A program made the translations under genes and the position numbers. This document shows positions 36,037-48,011 of a stretch of 64,000 nt of DNA, one piece after another; positions within the stretch are counted from its first letter, which is position 1, and the number at the start of each line of letters is the position of its first letter. The DNA comes from Tillandsia leiboldiana (taxonomy: Eukaryota > Streptophyta > Magnoliopsida > Poales > Bromeliaceae): assembly GCA_029204045.2 (NCBI GenBank), contig CM055062.1, positions 9,419,705 through 9,483,704 on the forward strand, in the 5' to 3' direction. Under the pieces are notes generated by a model. It was not told the DNA's origin. It ran no database searches and saw only the letters and a list, made by a program, of their open reading frames with translations.

Positions 36037-38018
36037 TTATTTCAAGGAAAGCATTCCAATTGCCTTACGCAAATGAATAAAACGTTTTTGATCTAAAGGT
36101 TTTGTTAAAATGTCAGCTAATTGATCCTCAGTTGGAATGTAGGAAAGTTGAAGAATATTTGATTCAACTAGCTCTCTAAGAAAATGATATCTAAGTTCAA
36201 TATGTTTTGTTCTTGAGTGCAACACAGGATTTTTTGAAATGTTTATAGCACTAGTGTTGTCACATAAAATTCTTACCGAAGTTGCTGAAATTCGGAAGTC
36301 GCTCAACACGCTTTTCATCCAAATAAGTTGGGTTGAACAACTACCCGCTGAGATATATTCCGCTTCGGCAGTCGAGAGTGCAATGCAGTTCTGTTTTTTA
36401 CTATGCCATGCAACAAGACAATGGCCAAGATAGAAACATGCACCACTCGTACTTTTCCGATCATCCACTGATCCTGCCCAATCGGCATCTGAATATCCTA
36501 TAATGTCAAGACTTGTTCCCATAGGATACCAAATTCCGAAGTTTACAGTTCCTTTGACGTACCGGATGATCCGTTTCACCGCTTTCAGGTGATCCTCCTT
36601 TGGTGCTGATTGATATCTCATGCAGATCCCAACACTAAAGGATATGTCCGGGCGACTAGCTGTGAGGTAGAGTAGACTTCCAATCATACTTCGATAGAGT
36701 TTCTCGTCTACACTATCACTAAGAGATTCACTTCCTAATCCCTTATTGCTAGTTCCCATAGGAGTCGGAAAATCTTTAGAATCTTCTAATCCGAATTTCT
36801 TTACCAACTCCTTTGCATACTTGGATTGACACAGATGGATGCCTTCATCATTTTGTTTCACTTGCAATCCAAGAAAGTATGTCAGTTCGCCCATCATAGA
36901 CATCTCAAATTCGCTTTCCATGGTTTCTGCGAATTTAGAAGCATCATTATCCTTTGTTGCTCCAAATACAATGTCATCGACATAGATTTGTGCAACAATG
37001 AAGTTATCCTGATAATGCTTCACAAAGAGAGTCCGATCTGCTCCCCCTCGAGTATAGCCCTTTTCCAAAAGGTGCTTTGTCAACCTTTCGTACCACGCTC
37101 GCGGTGCTTGTTTTAAACCGTAAAGAGCCTTTTTCAAACGAAAAACATGATTAGGTTGTTTATGGTCTACAAAACCTTTCGGTTGAGCCACATAAACTTC
37201 CTCGTTTAAGTACCCAATTAAAAATGCGCTCTTAACGTCCATTTGAAATAACCTTATTTTAAAGTGACAAGCAATAGCGAATAAGATACGAATGGACTCG
37301 AGTCTAGCTACAGGGGCGAAAGTTTCATCAAAGTCTATACCTTCTATTTGAGAGTAGCCTTGAGCAACTAGACGTGCTTTGTTCCTGATGATGGTACCAT
37401 CCTCATTTTTCTTATTCTTGAAAATCCATTTAGTACCAATCACATTGTGTTGCATCAGAGGCTTCGTTAATTTCCAGACTTTGTTTCGCTCGAACTGATG
37501 GAGCTCTTCCTGCATTGCTTCAATCCAGTAGTCATCCTGAAGAGCTTCATCGACGTTCTTTGGTTCGATTAAGGAAACGTAACAAGCGAATCCACAAACC
37601 AACTGTCTCCGAGTCCTGACTCCTTCATGAGGGTCTCCAATAATGTTCGTTTCTGGATGATCCTTGGAGATTCTTAACGTTTGAGGTAACGGAGTCCTCG
37701 GGGAAACATGTGATGAATCCTGCATGTCAGATAAACTAGAAGAGCCATTAGATGCATCATTAATATTGGAAGTATTATCATGAGAAGATGCATTTACAGG
37801 AGTATCATCATCAACAGAGACATCAGGGGTAGATTTTTCAGATGCAGAGTGAAAAGCTTCATCTACTTTAACATTTATAGATTCTACAATCGTTTTAGAT
37901 TCCAAGTTAAATACCCAATATGCTCTACTGTTTGTAGAATAACCAGAGAAAATCCCTTCGTCACTTCGAGAGTCAAATTTACCAAGATTTTCGCGGTCAC
38001 GTAAAGTGTAACACCGAC
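36037..38018 (-). pseudogene. SIRE-like pol, 3' part: end of integrase, RT and RNase H
   Basis: Minus-strand frame open from the insertion point to a stop at 36037. It holds the end of integrase, a Ser/Asp-rich linker, the copia RT with TKWIFKNKK, ARLVAQGYSQ, QMDVKSAFL and the catalytic YVDD (codons at 36973-36984), and RNase H ending in SDADWAGS, KSTSG and LSTAEAEY. RT and RNase H signatures are intact; one unusual residue is Ile in FLIGYLNEE where Asn is common. The gene is dead because the solo LTR at 38019-48011 separates it from its 5' part; frame is kept across the insertion once the inserted DNA and duplicated CCGAC are discounted. Confidence 0.9.
38014..38018. repeat. Target-site duplication CCGAC (left) of nested solo LTR
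   Basis: CCGAC here and at 48012-48016 flank the nested insertion and duplicate part of the pol reading frame. Confidence 0.92.
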
Positions 38019-38388
38019 TGTCACGCCCCGGGGTCGAACTGCGACCCGGGCTCTCCAACAGATCCGCCGTCTGTGCGAAAACTGCCGCACACACGAAGCG
38101 TCTACCCTGCAAAAGATCTATAGCTAAAGATTTATCAGAGCTGAACAAAGAACTAAAAGCTACAGAATCCACTGAACATCTGATATAAATAAAATCTTGA
38201 TACAAAGTCACTCAGCTAAAAGTAAAAGCAATCCTCACTGATCTCTCAGAATGTCCAGTACAAAAGTGGAAACATAAAAATAAAACCGGGTACATCTACC
38301 TCTGACTCACAATGCTGGTAAGGAACTACTCGGCCACGTCCTCACCTCGATCAGCTGTCTCCGCGCGAACCTGTCACCGCAGCGGGTG

Positions 38389-38416
38389 TGAGATCTACTG
38401 CAGAAGGCAGATCTCA
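38389..38416 (-). other. Hairpin in nested solo LTR
   Basis: TGAGATCT (38389-38396) pairs with AGATCTCA (38409-38416). The related LTR at 52947-55487 has a hairpin at the homologous place with changed stem bases. Confidence 0.7.
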
Positions 38417-40599
38417 GTGGGTACCGTCCCAATATCCACGGTATGTCCACTAAGTCTACTGGAGGCAAAACAGATAGGTATGCAGATAGATAGGTAGATA
38501 GATAAATAAGCTGAAGGAAAACTACAGCTACTATGTCTCAAACATAATGCTCAAAAGGAGACTCTATCTTAAACATACTATGCATACTCTCGCTACTGCT
38601 AAAATGCCTCAGTATCAATGCTCAAAGGAGAAACCATCTAAGAACATAATATGTAACCACCCGCTCATAACACCCAATCTCAAAGACTGCCAAAACTGGC
38701 TCAGTCCAGTCTGCGCCTGTCGTCTAGGAACGCACCTGCCCACTACCACGCATCCACAACAGGACGGGATTTACGTAGGGCGTCCTAAACCGACTATCTC
38801 AATCTCACACAAAGTGACCCCATGGTAACTCGGCCAGGGGTATCAAGCGACCACTAGTATATGAACTAGGCGCATATCCACATCGTAGCCTCATCAGGCT
38901 CGGTATCATCATCGCACCCGGGGCGTAGCTCGAGGGGAGCGACCCCACCGAACTCAAGTATCACATCTGTCTCACTGTCTCAATATACGGCACATGCAGG
39001 CTATAATCCACGATCAAACAGATCGGTATCTCAAGGCTCGAAAACACAACTCAGTCGGAAAAGAACCTCGACTCAAACATAAAAACCTAAACACTCTCAC
39101 AGCTATGTCGGAGAACCCTCAACGACTTAATCTGATAATGCACGACCCGTGGCTGAGTCAGGAAACCTCCACGACTCGATCTGCCAGAACCCCCAAAACT
39201 CCCAAGGCTAAGTGGGAGAGCCTTCTCCACCACTAAATCAGAATAAGACCCATGATCTAGATTAATCTCACTATCCCATAAGGAAGTTCAAATATCAAAT
39301 GACACTATAATTCATCTCAAAACTCAAAAAGAAACCCCTCGGCCCCCAGGCACGAGGTCTAATGCCCCCCTTAATCAATGCCATACCTCTGGCGAACTCA
39401 AATTTTAAAAACTACCTTTGAAAATGATGTTTTTCCTTAAAACGGGCTTTCTCAATTTTTAAAACGATCAGGGTGCAAAAATAATGCCCACAGAATATGC
39501 AGCCTAGTGTCAGATGGTAACAGGAATATACTAAAAATAATCTGGGGTTCTAAATAATTTTCTAAAAATTTCCAGACAACTACCAGATGTAAAAACAATG
39601 AAAATAGCATGGTAAACATGATCAAATTGCATTCAGGAACATTAAGGGGCATTCCATACATTTTGGAGAAATTCCAACCCACCTGGAACGCTTTCCGCAG
39701 GCATCGCTGAAGTCGGTGAAGCGCAGTTAGCTCAAGAAGGAAGACCTGCTGAAGTTGCTTCAACGGCGCACGGTTGCTTTTACCTCTGCCCCAAGCTCAA
39801 TGCACACCAAGTGCTCACAAGAAACTCTAACAATTTCACTGTAAATTAAATCAAAGTTCATCATCAAAAGGTAATTCCATAATACATATTCATATCACTC
39901 ACAAGTCCATTAGTACAATCCAAGGCTCTCAATACTTACAAATCGGCTCCCAGCACAAGGTAAATCTCATGGCTCAATTCTTATGCTCATAAAACAACTT
40001 ACACAATCCACACACTCACAGCACCAACACACTTCACGAAATGCCCACCTTAGGCTCACATCCTGCTCACATAAAAGTACCATTATACCACCCATCCACA
40101 CACTACCAATTTGTAAATTTTAAATCTACCACAATAAAATATATAACTCACACACAAATGCAAGCTCCAAGTATCCACTGTACCCACCACAACACAAGGT
40201 CCAATTACTCACATGTGGCTCACAGCATACCCCATAACACTCTGCACACACAAATATTATTCACTTAATTCCACCATTAATTTAGTCACAAAAACACCCC
40301 AAATTAAACACATACACTCTCACACAATAAAATCTGTAAGCTCCAAAGCACACTATCACACTTATACCAATCCACCACACCACAATTCACAAACTCCACG
40401 GCACAAACTCAAGAAGTGAAGGCTCCCACAACGCCGGGGGTTCCAAAAATCTGATGGTGTTCCACGCGGTCACAGCTGGCCCGAACCGCTCGCGCGGCAC
40501 CGCGCTTGCCGCATGCTCCGAAGCTGCAGCACCAAAAACCCAGGAAAACTATAGTCAGGAAAGGCCAACACACAAACACACAAGTACACCCTGGCAAAA

Positions 40600-40955
40600 T
40601 AGCCCAGGCACAGCCGACGACGACGCCGCGCGCCCACGCGAGGAGCTCGCCGCGCTCGCGTCGCCGCGCGCGGAGCTGCCGCTGCCGCTGCGCGGCACCC
40701 TGGGCCCGCAGCGCGTCGTAGGGGCCCGCCGCGCTGCATAGGGGCCCGCCGCGAGGGGCCCTGGCCCGCCCCCGCGCGGCCCATGCGGGCCCGCAGCGCA
40801 CGCCCGCGCGCTGTGCGGCGCCAGCATGGCGCACCCGCGCGCGGTGCGAGGCCCGCATGGGCGCGCCCACGCGCTGTGCGGCGCCTGCAAGCGCGCGCCC
40901 GCGCGCTGAGCGGCGCCCGCCTGCGCCGCCCCAACCGCGTGCACCCGCTGCGCGC
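40600..40955. repeat. GC-rich degenerate repeat in nested solo LTR
   Basis: CGCGCGCTGTGCGGCGC-like units recur at irregular spacing from about 40795 to 40920. Open frames on both strands are composition by-products. Confidence 0.7.
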
Positions 40956-42579
40956 TGTCACGGGGCGAGCTTTTTCGCCTTAAAATTGCCCCGTGCGGCG
41001 CTCAAGTGTCGCACACCCGAGCCAGCCTTCCCGAGTCCCCTTGCCACGGACACGCCCTCGAACTTAAACAGCGGGATCCAAACTCAAGCATTAACCAAGC
41101 ATGCTCCTCCACGAGCCTAACTGCCCGGTGCTGCGCCTTACGTTGAACCCTTTGTCGAACTCCGCGAGTTCCGAACAAACAACCCCGCCACCGAGGCTGG
41201 CCTTCAAGCCGAGTATATTCCGCCTAGCCGGACAAACTCTCCTCAAGAGTGCTGCATAACCGAATGTCCCTTTGCCTCCGAAGCAAGCATCCAGGACAAT
41301 ACAAGTTCTCACAACTTAGTCCATTTGAATGGGCCCGAGCGAGCTGCCCTTGCGCGTTCCGCTCGTCTGCTTAACCGAGCGACCTGTCCCGCGCATCTCG
41401 CCCGTCCGCCAGCCCATTGCCTTGCCAAGGCGCCGCGCGCCCCGCAATTCCCACGACAGGATCCATAATCAGGTCAGGCATGTCCCGTTCCGCCGGCCAC
41501 CTAGTTCCGTCATCGCTCCCGATTCGGTCCAAGGTCCGCTTCCCGAATACCCCACACTACTTGTTCCCGCGTGTGTTCCCTTCGCAAGGGTTTGCCAACC
41601 TAGCGACATTCTCCCCGCGTCGCCAACCCCCTGGCACCTCCATTGCACGACCATGCTTGGCCGCCAACACACTCGGCCCAGCATCCAAGGTTGCTTGACG
41701 GATGTCGCTCACAATCGAATCAGCCTCGCTCCGCTCCGCTAGCCATTCGGCACCTCCATTGCACGACCATGCTTGGCCGCCAACACCCTCGGTCCTCTCC
41801 ATGGCTCACATAACAAAAACCAGCATCGATTGCCTCCTCTTACTTCGTGGGCCGCGCCGCATGAATCCCCGCTCGGCACCGCTGCCTTTGCGAGCCTTGT
41901 CCATTACGGCGGACCGGCCGTTCCTTCGCCTCGCGAACTTCGTAGGCCTCGCGCCTCACGAATCCCCGCTCGGCACCCACATGCCTTCGCAAGCCTTGTC
42001 CATTGAGGCGGACCAACCTTCGCAAGACTATCCCTCATCCGCTCGTTCGCTCCACTACAGAGATCCGAAACGGCATAAGGTAGTGCAAGCGAACCGAGAG
42101 GCAAAACCTCTGGGCCAACCCCGCTTCGTAATGCCGTCGACCTCGTGTCTTTGGCATTACCCTAAGCCCGTGTGCTCAACGACCATCAAATCCCGCTCAC
42201 ACGAACTTAGGCTTGGCGACTCCGCTCGCCAAGGGATGGCCTATGTCCTATAGGCCAACGGGGGAGTCGGGGCCACTTCGCAAGTGTCCAACCCCTCCTC
42301 TATATAACCCACGAGGCATCCACCCCTTTGGCACCCCGGGGGTACAAAGGTGCTCACCGAGGGGTACGTTTTGAAACCCCGCATGCGGCACCATTTCCAT
42401 GGTCATGGCATGGGCCATTGCTAGGGAATTGCCCCCGTTGGTTCGCCCACGGCTCAACCCTGACGGATTGTCCCAACTTCGCAAACCCGTAACTCTGTCA
42501 ACCCAAATGCCTACCAAATGTCCTCCAAAAGTGGCCCCCAAGGATGTCACGGTCGAACCAACCCGATCGACACGTGACA
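40956..42579 (-). repeat. 3' LTR of non-autonomous element
   Basis: 1,624 bp. On the minus strand a TATATAG box (plus 42301-42307) lies about 270 bp from the LTR start. Internal duplications: GGCACCTCCATTGCACGACC near 41633 and 41750, and CGAATCCCCGCTCGGCACC-like blocks near 41865 and 41960. Confidence 0.92.
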
Positions 42580-42592
42580 GACTCCCCCACCC
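42580..42592 (-). promoter_or_regulatory. Polypurine tract of non-autonomous element
   Basis: GGGTGGGGGAGTC on the minus strand, immediately before the 3' LTR. Confidence 0.8.
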
Positions 42593-45298
42593 AAGTTATC
42601 GACGCCCTCGTCGATGTCCATCTGTTCTCCAGCTTCGTTGATAGCTGCCAACCACTACTCCAGATCAGAGCCGCCCTCGGCCTTGGCATCGCATGCCACA
42701 CTGACCCACCCTGAGCATGTCCGCTACCCAACGTGACGCTTCCGTGCTTCCAGCTTGGTTGATAGCTGCCAACCACTACTCCAGATCAGAGCCGCCATCG
42801 GCCTTGGCATCGCATGCCACACTGACCCGCCCTTGAGTATGTCCGCTACCCAACGCGTTGCTGAAACTCCTTGGTCCTCTCGACCAAACCTAGATCAGAG
42901 CCGCTCCCGGCCTTGGCATCGCATGCCACACTGACCCAATTCTGTACAAACCATTCTGTCCCCTTGAGTTGAAGCTCCCAGCTCCGGATGCCTCCCTCGC
43001 ACCACAAAACTCCTCCACGGAACTAGAATGTTAACCTTGTCGTCTACTCACGACAATCCAGATGGCACTGGCACGTCCCTGCAACTCGGTTCTTCGAGGC
43101 GCTACTCGGCCCTTCTGTCCCTTTCACCCCTACTTAACCCAAGTCTCCTGCAGCTAGTAGCCAACCTTGTGCCTCCCTCTCAGGGAAATCCCTTTCCAGC
43201 TAGCGATCTCTTCCCAGAACGCTACCGGACCAACCCCTGCACTCGGTATACTCCGCGAATACACCTATTCCAAGCATGCACGGGTTCCTTTGAAATCAGT
43301 AGAGTGGCCCTCCCTCGCTCCCTCCGAGGTCAAACTCCAAACGTCCCAACGTCTTGGAGCGTCCAACGCGAATCAGCTCGCAGCTCGGCTTCGCTTCTCC
43401 ACCTCAAAATATCACAAACTGTGGTCGGGCCAGATCGCATCCAACCCCTTCCAATATCCATGAGTACTTCTGCCTTTCTCGTGCCACTCCGCACACAACT
43501 TTTGCCTCACAAATGCCACTGCAATCACATAACGTCAAGCCATCACCATGGTCTCCACGAGTTTTCGAGTCTTTCATCGAGACAAGCTTGTCCTCGGCTA
43601 CTTCGCACATCTACTTGCTCCACCATGAACTCTTGTTATGCCGCCTGACTGCTCCGCACTTTCGCTACTCGTTGCTGCTTAGCACCTTAGGCTTCTGTAC
43701 TCCCGACTTCGGTTCTCCACCAAAGTCCTCGGCCAAGTTCGAGACTAACGACACCTCGTTTCCATTGCTCAAACTTGCCGTCCTCCATACCTCCAGCAAC
43801 CACCTTCGCAATAGCCGCTGAACGGAACCCAAGCTTAACCCATCTGCTAGTCTTTCTCACAACTGCTGATAACGGTGATGTCGCCATCCAACATCCACCC
43901 CCTCACAACTTGCGATACCTCGACCCTTTGAGTTGACAACTGAGTCTTTCCCCTCCCAGCAACCTGTCACTAGGCGATCCTGGATCACGGTCCACCCGAG
44001 TGTCATGACTTGTCTCCTCGTCTACACTCGAGTCCCAGTCTCTCCGCTCCAAAAGCTCAGGTCCTCGCACAACCTTTGCAATCTGCCAGCAGAGTCCACA
44101 CGATCCGTCGCACGGATGCGTGCTCGCTATCTCGAGACCTTAGCACTGCCACTGCTTTTCCCGAACATAGCACCTTACCTTGTTCCTCTGAACAAAGTCC
44201 AATCTCATCGTTTGATCTGCTCGAATAGGGAGTCCTATTCGTCCAGCCTGTGGCCACACTATCGAGAGCAACCGATCTCCCATCGGCCTTCTCGCCCCAA
44301 GTGAGAAACACCAAACCATCCAGCAACCCTTGGCCCACTTCACAACCTAGCCCAAAGCTCAGCTTGTTACTGCCACGGTCCCGACCAGTCTTGGTTCCCA
44401 ACTTGTGCTCCACGAAGTGAACTCTTCTGATCTGTGTGTTTTATCCGCCACGTTCCTTAGACGAGATCCCTTTTATCGAGTCACCAAACATCGGGACACA
44501 TTCTGCTCAAATGTGCTCCCCCACCCTGAGTCGCAAGCTCCGCCGAGCGCACTCAGACCAAATCCAGGCATTCGCAATGCCCACTTCCGCTGCACGAGTT
44601 TCGGTTCTACCACAACCTTGACTACACCCATCAGCGGGATCCACGTCATTCGTCCATTGTACACGTGGATGCTGTTCTGAACAATCAACGCTGTCACCGC
44701 CCTGCCCAGATATAGACTTTCCTCCTTACCCTAGGAGTACAGGTTCAATTGCGATCTCTTTCTCGCATCGAGATAACTCTTTTCAATTCATGGGTACACA
44801 CTCGAAGAGTAATCGATCTCCCATCGATCTTCTTATACTGAAACACTTAAACTCAGTCACTACGAAGAAACCCTTCTGCCGCGTGTGCTGCATCCCAATC
44901 CTTCCCTTCTAGAGATTCATCCGCTGCAAGACCACAATCCCGGAGGCACATCGTCGCACAATGTGTTCCTCTCTTTCCCAAGCCGCGAACACCACTTCAC
45001 GAACTCGGATTCCTTAGGCACCCGCCTAATTCCACTCCGTGGTAACCGCGACCACGGACCACATAATGATTCTCCCAATCATTGCCTCGTCGCCTGCCAC
45101 GCGACTCCGGACTTAGCCATTTTTACAAGTATTGTACTAGAATCCGCTGCACTCTGACTCCGCATCTCCCACAAGCGTAGTACCGCCACAGTGCCTCGCC
45201 GACGCCTAGTACCTTCGTTGGAGTGACTCCACTCACGCCAACTTCGCCGCCAAGGTCGCACCTTCCGGCCAAATCTTCAACCCATGAGCTCAACTTAG
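42593..45298 (-). other. Non-coding interior of non-autonomous element
   Basis: About 2.7 kb without any sense-strand frame of note. The longest open frame, about 206 codons at 43028-43648, is antisense and Ser/Leu/Pro-rich with no domain I recognise. Next to the 3' LTR lies a 121-bp direct repeat (42629, 42750, partial third copy near 42886). The rest may carry packaging and replication signals recognised by a partner element. Confidence 0.7.
42629..42940. repeat. 121-bp direct repeat, two copies plus a partial third
   Basis: CCAGCTTCGTTGATAGCTGC at 42629 and CCAGCTTGGTTGATAGCTGC at 42750 start the units; a third partial copy holds AGATCAGAGCCGC and GGCATCGCATGCC only. Confidence 0.88.
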
Positions 45299-45309
45299 CT
45301 CTGATACCA
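45299..45309 (-). promoter_or_regulatory. Primer-binding site of non-autonomous element
   Basis: TGGTATCAGAG on the minus strand, two bases from the 5' LTR end. Confidence 0.92.
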
Positions 45310-45311
45310 CT

Positions 45312-46935
45312 TGTCACGGGGCCAGCTTTTTCGCCTTAAAATTGCCCCGTGCGGCGCTCAAGTGTCGCACACCCGAGCCAGCCTTCCCGAGTCCCCTTGC
45401 CACGGACACGCCCTCGAACTTAAACAGCGGGATCCAAACTCAAGCATTAACCAAGCATGCTCCTCCACGAGCCTAACTGCCCGGTGCCGCGCCTTACGTC
45501 GAACCCTTTGTCGAACTCCGCGAGTTCCGAACAAACAACCCCGCCACCGAGGCTGGCCTTCAAGCCGAGTATATTCCGCCTAGCCGGACAAACTCTCCTC
45601 AAGAGTGCTGCATAACCGAATGTCCCTTTGCCTCCGAAGCAAGCATCCAGGACAATACAAGTTCTCACAACTTAGTCCATTTGAATGGGCCCGAGCGAGC
45701 TGCCCTTGCGCGTTCCGCTCGTCTGCTTAACCGAGCGACCTGTCCCGCGCATCTCGCCCGTCCGCCAGCCCATTGCCTTGCCAAGGCGCCGCGCGCCCCG
45801 CAATTCCCACGACAGGATCCATAGTCAGGTCAGGCATGTCCCGTTCCGCCGGCCACCTAGTTCCGTCATCGCTCCCGATTCGGTCCAAGGTCCGCTTCCC
45901 GAATACCCCACACTACTTGTTCCCGCGTGTGTTCCCTTCGCAAGGGTTTGCCAACCTAGCGACATTCTCCCCACGTCGCCAACCCCCTGGCACCTCCATT
46001 GCACGACCATGCTTGGCCGCCAACACACTCGGCCCAGCATCCAAGGTTGCTTGACGGATGTCGCTCACAATCGAATCAGCCTCGCTCCGCTCCGCTAGCC
46101 ATTCGGCACCTCCATTGCACGACCATGCTTGGCCGCCAACACCCTCGGTCCTCTCCATGGCTCACATAACGAAAACCAGCATCGATTGCCTCCTCTTACT
46201 TCGTGGGCCGCGCCGCATGAATCCCCGCTCGGCACCGCTGCCTTTGCGAGCCTTGTCCATTACGGCGGACCGGCCGTTCCTTCGCCTCGCGAACTTCGTA
46301 GGCCTCGCGCCTCACGAATCCCCGCTCGGCACCCACATGCCTTCGCAAGCCTTGTCCATTGAGGCGGACCAACCTTCGCAAGACTATCCCTCATCCGCTC
46401 GTTCGCTCCACTACAGAGATCCGAAACGGCATAAGGTAGTGCAAGCGAACCGAGAGGCAAAACCTCTGGGCCAACCCCGCTCCGTAATGCCGTCGACCTC
46501 GTGTCTTTGGCATTACCCTAAGCCCGTGTGCTCAACGACCATCAAATCCCGCCCACACGAACTTAGGCTTGGCGACTCCGCTCGCCAAGGGATGGCCTAT
46601 GTCCTATAGGCCAACGGGGGAGTCGGGGCCACTTCGCAAGTGTCCAACCCCTCCTCTATATAACCCACGAGGCATCCACCCCTTTGGCACCCCGGGGGTA
46701 CAAAGGTGCTCACCGAGGGGTACGTTTTGAAACCCCGCATGCGGCACCATTTCCATGGTCATGGCATGGGCCATTGCTAGGGAATTGCCCCCGTTGGTTC
46801 GCCCACGGCTCAACCCTGACGGATTGTCCCAACTTCGCAAACCCGTAACTCTGTCAACCCAAATGCCTACCAAATGTCCTCCAAAAGTGGCCCCCAAGGA
46901 TGTCACGGTCGAACCAACCCGATTGACACGTGACA
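45312..46935 (-). repeat. 5' LTR of non-autonomous element
   Basis: Same length as its partner; TATA box at plus 46657-46663. Differences from the other LTR are nearly all C/T or G/A. Confidence 0.92.
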
Positions 46936-48011
46936 GAGCGCTCCTGACGCGCGCGCAATGCTGCCGCCGGCTGCGCGCGGCGCCGATGGTCGCCCGCGCA
47001 GCAGCAACACCGGCCGCGCGCGGCGCACATGCGCACCCGCGCGGCTCCAGCTGCGGCCAACCGAGCTCCTGTGGACAGCAGTCCACACCACCACACACCA
47101 AAATACCAAAAAATAAAACCCAAAAAAAATCGCAGCATACCTCCATCAAAAGAAAACGTCGCGTGTGCGTGCCGCTCGCCATGCTCCGCGGCTCCTCGGC
47201 TCCGCAGCAGGTGGTCCCCAACCAAACACTCATCCATTCTCACATTTCCTTCCCTTTTCCTTCTTCTTCCTCCTTCTTTTCTCTCTTTCTCCCTTTCCTC
47301 TGTTCACAACCTTATTCCTCTGTTTGCATTGTGAATGAGACAAATGACGTGGAGGCTTCTAATTAGGAAAACTTAATTAGTGTGGTAGGTGGGCAGCATT
47401 AAATGCACCAATCCAAAAAAAATATCTCAAGCCACCCATAAAACCAACCCTCTCTTTTTTTTTTCTTTTTACTATCTAGACCAAAGCCAAATAACCCACT
47501 AATTAAATTAAATAATTTAATAATCCATCAAAAGCCCCCCGTCAACTCACTTTTTGCCCTCGGGGCCTCCGCACGGGTCCGAAACCTCCCGAACTCCGCT
47601 GTAAACTGAAAATACACATGTCCACAACTTTTTCTCTCCAAAAAGCTCAACCGTAGAGTCGGGGTGCTCAATCCAAAAATCCGGCTCCAATATTGCCGGT
47701 TCCAACTCACTTTTCGCCTTCGGGTCCTCCGCGTCAGTCCGGAACCTCCCGAACCCCGCTGTAATCATAAAGTAGACCTGTTCCAAGTATTTCCAAATTT
47801 TCTGCACACCACTGTGTAGTCGGTGCTTCCCGAACCAGTCCCCTATCGGCGCACAAAGCCCGAAAAACTCCGATTCAAACCGGGGCTTCCGTGTTGATCC
47901 GAATCGACCCGAACTCATCTGTAATCCCATATGGAACACGCTCGTGGCGATTTTTCCACACCAAACCATCTTGCGAGGTCGGTGCGCTAACCGAAATCCC
48001 AGTACTCTACA

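Larger units (their letters stand above)
40956..46935 (-). mobile_element. Non-autonomous LTR retrotransposon (LARD-like)
   Basis: Two 1,624-bp LTRs (40956-42579 and 45312-46935; TGTCACGGGGC...ACGTGACA) enclose 2,732 bp with a tRNA-Met primer site on the right and a purine tract on the left, giving minus orientation. No gag, protease, RT or integrase similarity in any frame. I count nine base differences between the LTRs (about 99.4% identity), eight of them transitions, so it moved recently using proteins from another element. The flanking bases (CGCGC and GAGCG) are not a matching target duplication. Confidence 0.9.
38019..48011 (-). mobile_element. Nested solo LTR (about 4.0 kb), itself interrupted
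   Basis: On the minus strand it runs from TGTAGAGTACTGGG (at 48011) to CCCGGGGCGTGACA (at 38019), with perfect CCGAC duplications and no primer site, purine tract or coding domains of its own, so it is a solo LTR. Without the element at 40956-46935 it is 4,013 bp. Its 3' part matches, reversed, the LTR ending at 55487 (for example the GGGTACCGTC and CTAAGTCTACTGGAGGC blocks near 38420-38470). A GC-rich repetitive core lies at about 40600-40955 and 46936-47050. Confidence 0.85.

Noticed and set aside
41329..42253. Open frames of 137 and 183 codons, repeated at 45685-46609
   Set aside because: They lie in both LTR copies of the non-autonomous element, antisense to its transcription, with no recognisable domain.
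43028..43648. 206-codon open frame in the non-autonomous element
   Set aside because: Antisense, biased composition, no domain; random openness in C-rich sequence is enough.
38019..48011. DNA transposon with TGTCACGCC terminal inverted repeats
   Set aside because: The right end is TACTCTACA, not an inverted TGTCACGCC; 5-bp duplication and similarity to the LTR ending at 55487 fit a solo LTR.
47547..48011. C-terminal extension of the SIRE integrase frame
   Set aside because: The frame runs into the nested LTR by chance; homology to integrase ends at the CCGAC insertion site.
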